32,802 bases of DNA from CAXBPY01 sp003455275. GTDB taxonomy: Bacteria; Bacteroidota; Bacteroidia; Chitinophagales; UBA10324. This document shows positions 8,625-16,614 of the stretch, piece after piece (position 1 is the first letter of the stretch; each line of letters starts with the position of its first letter). The DNA lies in the NCBI GenBank assembly GCA_963977675.1, contig CAXBPY010000036.1, positions 1 to 32,802 of the forward strand, in the 5' to 3' direction. Below the pieces are notes generated by a model. That model was not told the DNA's origin and ran no database searches. It saw only the letters and a program-made list of their open reading frames with translations. A program made the position numbers and the translations under genes.

Positions 8625-9788
8625 ATGAAGAAGAAAGTTGCGCTTCTTCTCGATAATAATCTCACTATTGATCGCCGGGCGTTGCTGGAAACAGAGTCGC
8701 TCGCTTCTCTTGACATTGAGCTTCATCTTTTTTGCATGAAGGGAAATGCGAAACCCGATGAAGAGCAAAAAGAAAATTATTTCATCCACCGCATTTTCAC
8801 TCCGGAGATTTATATTTTCAGGAGAAGAGAAAAAATTCTTTCAGCATTTGCAGAAAAAATTCTGGAAACAAAATTTGAAATAATTCACTGTCACGACCGC
8901 GTGATGCTGCATCTTGGTACACTCATCCGAAAAAAAAATCCGGATGCAATACTGATTTATGAATCGCGCGAGTTGTTTCACCAGTGGCCCCTCCATGTTT
9001 CTGCTCCGGGTTTTATGCTTTGGTTAAAATCATGGCTCGTGCGCCGACTTGAAGTGCGCCGCGAAAAAATTGATGGAAGCTCTGCAGATTACTTAATCAC
9101 GGTTAACGAATCCATTTCTGAAATCCTTCAGAAATATTTCAATCTCAAAAACGCTCCTGTTGTCACACGCAACATTCCGCGATATGAAGAAGTGAAGGAA
9201 CGAAGCAATTACCTGCGCAAAAAATTTTCTATTCCTGCTGAAAACAAAATTGTGGTTTACATAGGCGCGCATCTTTACCGCCACACGCTGCGCATGGAGC
9301 AAGCTCTCTCTGAGTTTTCTGAAATGAAAAATCTTTCAGTAGTAATTATCACCGGTGATGATTCGCACTCACTCTGGTTTAAAGAATGGGTGAAACAAAA
9401 AAGATGGACAAATATTTTTTTTCATGAACTCATTCCTATTTCTAAAATCACGGAAGTGCTAAGTGGCTGCGATGCCGGAATTGTTTCTGCATGGAACAAA
9501 AAAGATTTGAGTTACTGGCTCGCACTCGACAATAAAATTTTCAGTTACATCATGGCGGAAATTCCGGTGCTCGCCACAGCGCAACCGGAATATGCCAAAG
9601 CCGTGGAAGGAAATAATTGCGGCGTTTGTATTAATCCTGAGACAAGCGGCGCTTTCGCAGAAGGACTAAATAAAATTTTTTCCTATAAAGAGAAATTTCC
9701 TCTTGCATTAAAAGCGGCTAAGAAAAAACTCTGTTGGGAAGAAGAGCAAAAACAATTACTTCGTTTATACGAGCATCTGATTTCCTGA
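8625..9788 (+). CDS. GT4-like glycosyltransferase, paralogue of the fused GT domains
   Basis: A 387-residue GT-B fold glycosyltransferase. The N-terminal acceptor half opens KKKVALLLDNNLTIDRRAL and carries IIHCHDRVMLHLG and ESRELFHQWPL. The donor half has the GCDAGIVSAWNKKDLSYW stretch, then LALDNKIFSYIMAEIPVL. The last corresponds to the nucleotide-sugar binding helix that in many GT4 enzymes carries the E-x7-E motif; here the leading acid is Asp in a DNK motif. The same blocks in the same order recur twice in the fusion protein at 12001-15537, so the three are paralogues from duplication within this cluster or its ancestor. It lies between the deacetylase (4 bases upstream) and the HNH-like gene (34 bases downstream). 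The sugar donor and acceptor are unknown. Confidence 0.88.
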   Translation: MKKKVALLLDNNLTIDRRALLETESLASLDIELHLFCMKGNAKPDEEQKENYFIHRIFTPEIYIFRRREKILSAFAEKILETKFEIIHCHDRVMLHLGTLIRKKNPDAILIYESRELFHQWPLHVSAPGFMLWLKSWLVRRLEVRREKIDGSSADYLITVNESISEILQKYFNLKNAPVVTRNIPRYEEVKERSNYLRKKFSIPAENKIVVYIGAHLYRHTLRMEQALSEFSEMKNLSVVIITGDDSHSLWFKEWVKQKRWTNIFFHELIPISKITEVLSGCDAGIVSAWNKKDLSYWLALDNKIFSYIMAEIPVLATAQPEYAKAVEGNNCGVCINPETSGAFAEGLNKIFSYKEKFPLALKAAKKKLCWEEEQKQLLRLYEHLIS

Positions 9789-9790
9789 AT

Positions 9791-9798
9791 CATATTTG
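9791..9798 (+). promoter_or_regulatory. Weak -7-like element before the HNH-like gene
   Basis: CATATTTG, one mismatch from TAnnTTTG, lies 24 bases before the ATG at 9823. A nearly identical element precedes the WbqC gene on the other strand (29427-29434). Confidence 0.22.
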
Positions 9799-9822
9799 TT
9801 GTGAGTTAATCAAGGACACAGA

Positions 9823-10608
9823 ATGAAAATTTTTGTTGAAGAAAAATGGAAAACGGTTTCAATAAAAGAAACAATCACTAACCATACATTGCTTGAAGTA
9901 TCGAACTATGGAAGAGTGCGAACTACAAACAGTTTGCATGAAGAAAATTTATTGAAAGGTTCTATCGTCGAAGGGTATCGCTGTGTGAAACTCAAACTCT
10001 TTACTCCACGCTCATCTGAAGTGGAAGCGCAACTTGTTTTCATGCGCGAGCAACTGAGCAAGCTGCATAGAGAAATAAGTCCGCTGCGCACGGGAGTTAA
10101 GTGGAAAAAGAAAAAAGATGACAACTATCACAAGCTGCTGAAAAAATATCAGAAACTCAGCACTCTTCGCGAAGGAATACAAAAAATATATCGCAAACTT
10201 TTTAAAGATGATTTGCGTGAGCGCACAATTAACTATAGCAAACTGGTGCATCGCCTGGTAGCAGAAAATTTTTTACCGGAATCACAAAAGAAGGGAATGT
10301 TGGTCATTCACCTTGACCACAACAAACTCAACAATCATTTTGAAAACCTGAAATGGGTAGCACAACCCGAAGCAACTGCACACTGGCAGCGCAATCCGCT
10401 GGTGATTAAAAGCAAGCGTGGAAGAAAAGGAGTGCGGCCAAACAACGATTCATTCAAACTAACCGAGACACGGGTAATGTTGATTAAGAAAAAAATAAAT
10501 GAAGGGAAAAAACTTTCGCTCCTTGCCAAACAATTCAATGTAACCGAAACGCAACTGCTGCGGATCAAGCGCGGAATTAACTGGGGCGATGTAAAAGCAG
10601 CATCATGA
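9823..10608 (+). CDS. NUMOD4/HNH homing-endonuclease-like protein
   Basis: A 261-residue basic protein with a mosaic DNA-binding architecture. Residues about 8-58 resemble a NUMOD4 motif (W-K-x-V near the start, LEVSNYGRVRT, then LLKGSIVEGYRCVKL). Residues about 63-128 are a highly charged, probably helical insertion rich in Lys, Glu and Leu. Residues 142-180 resemble an HNH_3 nuclease core: VHRLVAENFLP, then VIHLDHNKLNNHFENLKWV, with His163 and paired Asn as expected. Residues about 213-256 form a helix-turn-helix (LLAKQFNVTETQLLRIKRG). This order is typical of free-standing phage and intron homing endonucleases. Unusually, its stop codon overlaps the hisH-like start by four bases (ATGA), as in genes translated together. 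No intron, transposase or repeat flanks it. It could be a selfish element that settled cleanly in the operon, or a protein recruited to another task. Confidence 0.8.
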   Translation: MKIFVEEKWKTVSIKETITNHTLLEVSNYGRVRTTNSLHEENLLKGSIVEGYRCVKLKLFTPRSSEVEAQLVFMREQLSKLHREISPLRTGVKWKKKKDDNYHKLLKKYQKLSTLREGIQKIYRKLFKDDLRERTINYSKLVHRLVAENFLPESQKKGMLVIHLDHNKLNNHFENLKWVAQPEATAHWQRNPLVIKSKRGRKGVRPNNDSFKLTETRVMLIKKKINEGKKLSLLAKQFNVTETQLLRIKRGINWGDVKAAS

Positions 10609-11222
10609 TTCACATTATTGATTATGGCATGGGAAATATTTCCAGCATTCAAAACATGCTGAAAAAAGTGGGAGCCAAAAGTGTAATCACATCCAACCCG
10701 AATGAAATAGTTTCTGCTGAAAAAATAATTCTTCCAGGCGTCGGTTCATTTGATACAGGCATGAAGGGCCTGCACGATCGAGGTTGGACTGAAGTGCTGA
10801 ACAAAAAAGTTTTAGTGGAAAAAATAATTGTGCTTGGTGTGTGCCTGGGTATTCAGCTAATGTGCCGAGGAAGTGAAGAAGGAAATGAAAAAGGACTCGG
10901 CTGGATTGATGCAGATGTGGTTCGCTTCAAACCCGAGAATGCAATAGAAAAAATTCGCGTGCCGCACATGGGATGGAATTCAATTGAACAGAAAAAAAAT
11001 ATTGGATTGCTTTCAATGAATGAAGAGCAGCGTTTTTATTTCGTCCATTCTTATCACTTGCAAAATGTGAATGAGAAATTTGTGTGGGCGGTTACCGGTT
11101 ATGGTTATGAATTTGTTTCCGCAGTACATCATGAAAATTTTTACGGCGCGCAGTTTCATCCTGAAAAAAGCCATCGTTACGGAATGGAGTTTTACAAAAA
11201 TTTTGCTTCGCTGAAATCATGA
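10605..11222 (+). CDS. hisH: HisH-like glutamine amidotransferase for sugar amidation
   Basis: A 205-residue class I glutaminase subunit that releases ammonia from glutamine. The catalytic triad is complete: Cys80 in GVCLGIQLM, and His185 and Glu187 in AQFHPEKSH. The oxyanion strand LPGVGSF is at 43-49, and the start MIHIIDYGMGN is typical of HisH. In histidine synthesis HisH pairs with HisF. Here the neighbours are a HisF-like protein and an N-acetyl-sugar amidotransferase, the trio known from WbpG/HisH2/HisF2 of Pseudomonas aeruginosa and from wbuX/Y/Z clusters. No other his gene lies in the window. It is therefore most likely dedicated to glycan amidation. It overlaps the HNH-like gene upstream and the hisF-like gene downstream by four bases each (ATGA), which implies translational coupling. 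Confidence 0.9.
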   Translation: MIHIIDYGMGNISSIQNMLKKVGAKSVITSNPNEIVSAEKIILPGVGSFDTGMKGLHDRGWTEVLNKKVLVEKIIVLGVCLGIQLMCRGSEEGNEKGLGWIDADVVRFKPENAIEKIRVPHMGWNSIEQKKNIGLLSMNEEQRFYFVHSYHLQNVNEKFVWAVTGYGYEFVSAVHHENFYGAQFHPEKSHRYGMEFYKNFASLKS

Positions 11223-11968
11223 GTCACCGTGCACGAATTATTCCTGTCTTGCTTTTGCAGAATGGCGGTTTGGTGAAGACCGAAAAATTTTCTACGCCAC
11301 GATATGTAGGTGACCCGATAAATGCTATAAAAATTTTTAATGAAAAAGAGGTAGACGAAATAGCCGTTCTTGATATAGAAGCAAGCAAAAAAAATTCGGC
11401 CCCCAACTTCGAACTCATTCACGAATTCGCGAGCGAATGTTTCATGCCGCTTGCTTATGGCGGTGCAGTGAAATCGCTTTCTGATATTGAAAAACTCGTA
11501 AAGAACGGAGTGGAAAAAGTGATTATTAATTCAGCCGCACTTCAGAATCCCTCATTCATTGGCGAAGCAACCAAGCGGTTTGCTTCTTCCACCATTGTTG
11601 TTTCTGTGGATGTGAGTCAAAACTTTTTCGGAAAATATTTTTTGTATTCTTCTTCCATAAAAAAAATTTCATTTACCCTGAGCGAATACATACGACGAAT
11701 TGAATCAGAAGGAGCCGGAGAAATTTTATTGCAAGCCGTTCACCGTGATGGAACCGGAAAAGGATTTGATACTCAACTTATCTCTGAAATTTCAAAATCT
11801 GTTTCGATTCCACTCATTGCTTGTGGTGGAGCAAGTTCAGTTTCAGATTTAAAGAGTGCAATTTCAGCAGGAGCATCCGCAGCAGCTGCAGGCAGTTTTT
11901 TTGTATTCACCGGAAAACACAAAGCAGTTTTGATTTCATTTCCATCTCAATCTGAATTGACTTCATAA
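11219..11968 (+). CDS. hisF: WbuZ-type HisF-like protein (glycosyl amidation associated)
   Basis: A 249-residue (beta-alpha)8 barrel of the HisF family. It keeps LAYGGAVKSLSDI (78-90), Asp131 in VVSVDVS, RDGTGKGFD (176-184) and CGGASSVSDL (202-211). The first catalytic aspartate of true HisF (Asp11 in RIIACLDV of Thermotoga) is leucine here, at Leu12 in RIIPVLLLQNGGLVK. That fits the glycosyl-amidation branch (WbuZ, TIGR03572), in which the cyclase reaction of histidine synthesis is not needed and the barrel probably serves as an ammonia channel from the HisH partner. The start ATG overlaps the hisH-like stop. Thirty-two bases separate it from the fusion gene, whose amidotransferase domain would be the ammonia acceptor. 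Confidence 0.88.
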   Translation: MSHRARIIPVLLLQNGGLVKTEKFSTPRYVGDPINAIKIFNEKEVDEIAVLDIEASKKNSAPNFELIHEFASECFMPLAYGGAVKSLSDIEKLVKNGVEKVIINSAALQNPSFIGEATKRFASSTIVVSVDVSQNFFGKYFLYSSSIKKISFTLSEYIRRIESEGAGEILLQAVHRDGTGKGFDTQLISEISKSVSIPLIACGGASSVSDLKSAISAGASAAAAGSFFVFTGKHKAVLISFPSQSELTS

Positions 11969-11983
11969 GTGAAACTAAATAAT

Positions 11984-11991
11984 TAGGTTTG
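11984..11991 (+). promoter_or_regulatory. Consensus -7 element before the fusion gene
   Basis: TAGGTTTG is a full match to TAnnTTTG. It ends nine bases before the ATG at 12001. A TTG lies at 11957-11959, but its 24-base spacing is longer than usual. The element overlaps the alternative TTG start at 11989 and so favours the ATG at 12001. Confidence 0.4.
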
Positions 11992-12000
11992 AGCCGCATT

Positions 12001-15000
12001 ATGCAAACCACTCGCCCGTATCAAATCTGTACTCGCTGCATACTTTCTTCTGACGATGATCCTGCGATTTATTTCGATGGAAACGGAGTATGTAATCATT
12101 GCCAATTGTATGAACGGGTAGCTGCAGAAAGACTGCTGCCTCTTGATCAGCGCGAAAAATATTTGGAACATCTGTTACAAGAAATTAAAGAAACAGGAAG
12201 AGGGAAGCCTTATGATTGTGTAATAGGTGTGAGCGGTGGGGTTGATTCTACCTATGCTGCTTTTTTGGTAAAGCAACTGGGATTGCGCCCACTTGCAGTT
12301 CATTGCGACAATGGATGGAACTCAGAACTGGCGGTGAGCAATATTTCTGCGCTATTAAAGAAACTGAATATTGATCTCTATACACATGTCATTAACTGGG
12401 AAGAGTTTCGCGATTTGCAGCTTGCTTATTTACGGGCATCAGTTATTGATGTTGAAGCTACAAGCGACCACGCCATCTTTTCAACTTTATATGAAGCAGC
12501 CAGCAAGTACGGAATCAAATACATTCTGAGTGGAGAAAACTTCAGAACTGAAGGAATTTTGCCAGAAGGATGGATTCATAATAAAAATGATTTGATCAAT
12601 ATCAAAGCGATCAACAAGCGCTTTGGCGGGAAGCCTTTAAAAACATTTCCTACACTGGGTTTTATCAAAAAACTTTTTTATGAAAAGGTTAAACGCATCC
12701 GATATGTCAGAATTCTTGATCTTGTTTATTACAATAAAGCTGAAGCAAAAGATTTACTAATCGAAAAACTTGGCTGGCGTGACTATGGCGGAAAGCATTA
12801 TGAATCCATCATTACACGGTTTTACCAGTCTTATATTCTTCCGAAAAAATTTCATGTAGATAAGAGACGCTCTCACTTAAGCACCATGATTTGCAGCGGA
12901 CAGCTTACCAGGGAAGAGGCAATGGAAGAAATATCGAAACCACCAATTAACGAAACACAAGCAGAAGAAGATAAAACATATGTATTGAAAAAATTTGGAC
13001 TCAGTAATGCAGAATTCGATCAGATCATGCATGAACCAGTAGTGCCGCACACTTTTTATCCTTCGATTATTAATTACTTTGAATATGTGCGACCGCTAGC
13101 CCGGCTCATCCGAAGCCAGATTTCTACCGGGGTTAGAATAAAATCATCAGTACATTATCAGAAATTGAAAGGAAGAAAAGTGGCAATGCTGCTGGATAAT
13201 CCTTATACCAACGACAATCGTGTGATTCAGGAAGCATCGACCCTTGCCAAATATTTTGACCTGACTATGTTCTGTATGAATACTCGTGAGCTGCCATTTC
13301 GCGAGGTGAAACAGAATGTGAAAATTGAAAGAATAATTCCGAAAGACATATTCAGGTTGATGAATTATGGTAACCTGAAATTAGTTGCCAGAAGAATTGC
13401 CTCTTACAACTTTGATGTCATTCATTGCCATGATCACTTAATGCTCAACCTGGGAGCAATGGTTAAGGAGTTGAATCCTAAAACTATTCTGGTTTATGAC
13501 TCGCATGAATTATTTCATTCATGGCCTCTGAATTTCACCACACGAAATCCATATACAATTTTTAAATCATGGTTTGTGCGCCGGTGGCAGATCAATAAAG
13601 AAAAAAAGTATGGAAACGATATTGATTTTCTTGTGACTGTTAATCAGTCACTGGCAGATAACCTTAAAAAATATTTTGGAATAAAACCTGAGCCTGTTGT
13701 CATTCGCAATGTTCCCGTGAATGAGCGAATTGAATCGCGTAACTATGTTATTCGCCAGAAGTTTAAGATTCCGGATGAAACTAAAATCCTTGTTTTCATA
13801 GGAGCGCATATTTACCTGGAAAGCTTAAACATGGTTCAGGTTCTTAATGAAATCGGTAATAAGCCGAATCTGGCATTTGTCATAATCAGTACAGATGATG
13901 AGCATCGCAAGCAGGTGGAGAATTATGCGCGGAAGAAAAATTTCAACAATGTGTATTTTCATGATGCGGTTCCTCATTATGAAATTACAGCCTATCTCAG
14001 CGGGTGCGATGCCGGTATAGTTCCAACCTGGAATAAAAACGATTTAAGTTATTGGTATGCGCTGGATAATAAATTATTCAATTACCTGATGGCAGAAATT
14101 CCGATTCTCTCTACTGGCCAACCGGAATACAAAGCGATAGTTGAAAAATATAATATCGGAGTTTGTGTAAATCCGGATTTACCGGGCGCTTATTATGAAG
14201 GATGGAAAAAAATTATCTCGAACACTGAATTTTATAAATCAAACCTTGCTTCTGCAAAGAGCGATTTGAATTGGGATAAAGAAAGCCAGGCGCTCATCAA
14301 TTTCTATGATTCACTTCTCGAGCGAAAGATGAGCGTGGAGTTTGAACTTGGCCACCTGATTCGCATTGCCATGCTTCTCGATAATCCTTTTACTATGGAT
14401 AGCAGGGTTTACCGAGAGGCAAAAACTCTGGTGAAGAACGGATATCATCTCACAGTATATGCGGTCCGCCGAAATGATTTACCAGATTATGAATTGCGCG
14501 ACGGAATTCCAATAGCAAGAATATTTGATCAGGATATTTTCGACTTGAAAAATTTTGCCTCACGAACAGAAGTAGCAGAAAAAATCAGCCTCAAGTCATT
14601 CGATATCCTGCACTGTCACGATCAGCTGATGCTTTATATCGGTTCCAAAGTGAAAAAACTCAGGCCTGAAACATTACTGGTTTATGATTCACATGAACTC
14701 TTTCATTCGTGGCCCATTAATTATTCGAGTCGGGCAAATCCCTGGGTGAAACTAAAATCAGATGTGGTTCGGAAAGTAGAAGTGAGCCGCGAAAAAAATT
14801 CAGCCCGAAAGATTGATCATCTTATCACGGTTTCTAAATCTATCGGAGATGATTTAAAAAAATATTTTCATCTCAATAATGAGCCGAAAATCATTCGCAA
14901 CTTTGCTGAATATGAAGAAGCAAAAGAGCTGAAACAAAATCTGAGAGATGAATTAGGCATTCCTGATTCCACAAAACTGATTTTAAATTTTTCACTTTAC

Positions 15001-15537
15001 ATCTACTGGAAATCGCGAAACATTGAAGCGGCAATTGAGCAGATTGCCAACAAACCAAATGTGGCAATGGTATTTATATGCGGCGAGGGTGGAAACAAAA
15101 ATGAAATAATGGAATGGGTGAAAAATGCCGGCTACTCTAATATTTATTTTCATAATGCGGTACAGCCTCACGAAATTGTCGGAACGCTTAAGTCTGCTGA
15201 CTATGGATTGCTCAGCACATGGAATAAAAAGTACATGAGTTACTGGTTGGGACTTGAAAATAAATTATTCCATTATGTAATGGCTGAGTTGCCAATTCTT
15301 GCCTCAGCACAACCGGAGCATAAAGAAATAATTGAGAAATATAAAATCGGTGTTTGCGTTGATGCCGATAAACCGGGAGCTTATTACGATGGGTTTCTTG
15401 AATTGGAAAAAAGAAAAGAAGAATTTAAAAACAATGTAAGGGAAGCGAAAAAAATTCTGAACTGGGAACAGGAACAGAAAAAATTGATTGAATTATATAA
15501 TCAACTTAAGACTGAATTTTTTAGCAATGCACGATGA
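12001..15537 (+). CDS. Fusion: N-acetyl-sugar amidotransferase plus two tandem glycosyltransferases
   Basis: One uninterrupted 1178-residue frame holds three enzyme units. Residues 1 to about 385 match the WbuX/WbpG/PseA N-acetyl sugar amidotransferases (TIGR03573). Two Cys pairs, Cys10/Cys13 and Cys31/Cys34, suggest a zinc site, and the PP-loop GVSGGVDST (76-84) binds ATP. Normal family members end near this length. Residues 390 to about 780 form a GT-B glycosyltransferase, and residues 788-1178 form a second of the same family. Both carry MLLDNP, HCHD-x-LML, YDSHELFHSWP, a TWNK stretch and a (D/E)NKLF-x-Y-x-MAE motif. The upstream hisH/hisF pair would supply ammonia to the first domain. The ATG at 12001 is preferred; a TTG at 11989 would add four residues. 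A glycine-free charged linker (ERKMSVEFELGH) joins the two transferases. I know of no described WbuX-GT-GT protein; domain functions are sound, the sugar is not known. Confidence 0.92.
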   Translation: MQTTRPYQICTRCILSSDDDPAIYFDGNGVCNHCQLYERVAAERLLPLDQREKYLEHLLQEIKETGRGKPYDCVIGVSGGVDSTYAAFLVKQLGLRPLAVHCDNGWNSELAVSNISALLKKLNIDLYTHVINWEEFRDLQLAYLRASVIDVEATSDHAIFSTLYEAASKYGIKYILSGENFRTEGILPEGWIHNKNDLINIKAINKRFGGKPLKTFPTLGFIKKLFYEKVKRIRYVRILDLVYYNKAEAKDLLIEKLGWRDYGGKHYESIITRFYQSYILPKKFHVDKRRSHLSTMICSGQLTREEAMEEISKPPINETQAEEDKTYVLKKFGLSNAEFDQIMHEPVVPHTFYPSIINYFEYVRPLARLIRSQISTGVRIKSSVHYQKLKGRKVAMLLDNPYTNDNRVIQEASTLAKYFDLTMFCMNTRELPFREVKQNVKIERIIPKDIFRLMNYGNLKLVARRIASYNFDVIHCHDHLMLNLGAMVKELNPKTILVYDSHELFHSWPLNFTTRNPYTIFKSWFVRRWQINKEKKYGNDIDFLVTVNQSLADNLKKYFGIKPEPVVIRNVPVNERIESRNYVIRQKFKIPDETKILVFIGAHIYLESLNMVQVLNEIGNKPNLAFVIISTDDEHRKQVENYARKKNFNNVYFHDAVPHYEITAYLSGCDAGIVPTWNKNDLSYWYALDNKLFNYLMAEIPILSTGQPEYKAIVEKYNIGVCVNPDLPGAYYEGWKKIISNTEFYKSNLASAKSDLNWDKESQALINFYDSLLERKMSVEFELGHLIRIAMLLDNPFTMDSRVYREAKTLVKNGYHLTVYAVRRNDLPDYELRDGIPIARIFDQDIFDLKNFASRTEVAEKISLKSFDILHCHDQLMLYIGSKVKKLRPETLLVYDSHELFHSWPINYSSRANPWVKLKSDVVRKVEVSREKNSARKIDHLITVSKSIGDDLKKYFHLNNEPKIIRNFAEYEEAKELKQNLRDELGIPDSTKLILNFSLYIYWKSRNIEAAIEQIANKPNVAMVFICGEGGNKNEIMEWVKNAGYSNIYFHNAVQPHEIVGTLKSADYGLLSTWNKKYMSYWLGLENKLFHYVMAELPILASAQPEHKEIIEKYKIGVCVDADKPGAYYDGFLELEKRKEEFKNNVREAKKILNWEQEQKKLIELYNQLKTEFFSNAR
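13168..15525 (+). repeat. Tandem duplication of a glycosyltransferase domain within one gene
   Basis: Two diverged copies (about 13168-14330 and 14362-15525) encode the same block order. Matching landmarks are MLLDNPYT/MLLDNPFT, CHDHLMLNLG/CHDQLMLYIG, YDSHELFHSWP in both, DLSYWYALDNKLF/YMSYWLGLENKLF and IGVCVNPD/IGVCVDAD. A third copy is the separate gene at 8625-9788. Copies have drifted at many positions, so the duplication is old rather than an assembly repeat. Confidence 0.9.
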
Positions 15538-16558
15538 AATGAGAATTGAAATTACAGATTCGTCGCCCTCAGATATTTTTCAATGGGATCAGCTCGCAAA
15601 AAAAAATTCTAATCTGTTTCAAGGTTCATTTTATGATGAATCTCAAATTTTCTTTAATCAGAAACCGGTTTACTTCAATTGTTTTATCAATAAGGAATTA
15701 GTCGGTGGAACAAAACTTTTTTTATATGAATCAAAAAAACTACCGGCACCTATTCGTTTTATCAGCCGGCGCGCCACACAATTAAGTGAAGTATTATTTG
15801 ATGAAGATTGTACCTATTCTTTCACCATCTTTTTCAATAAACTGAAGAGCACCGTTTTTGAATGGTTGCGAAATCAAAAAGTTGCACAGTTTTATGAATA
15901 CAGTTTTTATGGCGAGCCGGAAAAGTTGATTGAAGTTCCATTTGCAAAAATTATTTGGGAAAGCAAAATTGGAATTGCGCTAATCGATTTGACAAAAAGC
16001 GAAGAGCATCTGCTGGAAAATATTAATCCGAAACACCGCCGGCCAATTATAAAAGCCCGGGAAGCAAACCTGCAGTTTTTTATTGCTGAGGATATTGATT
16101 CATTTCTTGAAATGATAAATGAAGACTCAGTAAATAAGGGAGGAAATAAACTGAACAAAAAATTTTTGAAGAATGAATACAAGATTCTCAGGAAAAATAA
16201 TCTTGCACAAATAGCTTTTGTAAAAGATGAAAATGAAATTATCTCAGCAGCATTGATCTATATGTTTGGAAAAAAAGCTTACTACGCATTCGGCGGAAAC
16301 AAGAAGAGCAGCAGCGGAGCAGGTCAGTTTCTTCATTGGGAAATCATGAAGTCGCTGAAGAAAAATGAGTTTTCTTTTTATTCATTGGGTGAAACCGCTC
16401 TTGCCAAGGATGATGCAAATGAAAAATTCAGTACCGGGATTACTTCGTTCAAACTCAAGTTCGGAGCTAACCAACTTCCAACCTTTCACAGAGGATATGC
16501 CTTGAAACCACTGAGCGCCGGAATTTGGAAGTTGATGCAGAAAATTTTTATTCGTTAG
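15527..16558 (+). CDS. FemAB/GNAT-like acyltransferase
   Basis: A protein of about 343 residues with the double-GNAT look of the FemAB/Acetyltransf_6 (BioF2-like) group. A central NPKHRRPIIKAREANL segment resembles the conserved region that in FemAB-like proteins precedes the second acyltransferase half. That half carries a YYAFGGNKK strand, GAGQFLHWEIMKSL and a FSTGITSFKLKFGA tail. Family members transfer amino acids from tRNA or acyl groups from CoA to amino groups of cell-wall or glycan precursors. The start is uncertain: ATG 15527 overlaps the fusion gene by 11 bases, while ATG 15539 follows its stop directly (TGAAATG). Either way it is tightly coupled to the fusion gene. It may N-acylate an amino sugar of the same glycan; the substrate is not visible. 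Confidence 0.78.
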   Translation: MHDEMRIEITDSSPSDIFQWDQLAKKNSNLFQGSFYDESQIFFNQKPVYFNCFINKELVGGTKLFLYESKKLPAPIRFISRRATQLSEVLFDEDCTYSFTIFFNKLKSTVFEWLRNQKVAQFYEYSFYGEPEKLIEVPFAKIIWESKIGIALIDLTKSEEHLLENINPKHRRPIIKAREANLQFFIAEDIDSFLEMINEDSVNKGGNKLNKKFLKNEYKILRKNNLAQIAFVKDENEIISAALIYMFGKKAYYAFGGNKKSSSGAGQFLHWEIMKSLKKNEFSFYSLGETALAKDDANEKFSTGITSFKLKFGANQLPTFHRGYALKPLSAGIWKLMQKIFIR

Positions 16559-16589
16559 TTTCTTTCATGATTGCCTTAAGTGAGGTTAT

Positions 16590-16597
16590 TATTTTTA
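16590..16597 (+). promoter_or_regulatory. Possible -7 element before the MBOAT gene
   Basis: TATTTTTA, one mismatch from TAnnTTTG, lies 17 bases before the ATG at 16615. A TTG 16 bases upstream of it (16571-16573) is a weak -33 candidate. It has the same sequence as the element at 3983-3990. Confidence 0.3.
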
Positions 16598-16614
16598 TGC
16601 CAACCGACTAGCGA

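Noticed and set aside
10605..11968. Histidine biosynthesis genes hisH-hisF
   Set aside because: No other his genes are nearby, the HisF-like protein lacks the first catalytic Asp, and the genes sit directly before a WbuX-type amidotransferase.
12001..15537. Artefactual fusion from assembly of repeated glycosyltransferase genes
   Set aside because: The three copies differ throughout, the frame is uninterrupted over 3.5 kb, and linkers between domains read smoothly. A chimera cannot be fully excluded without reads.
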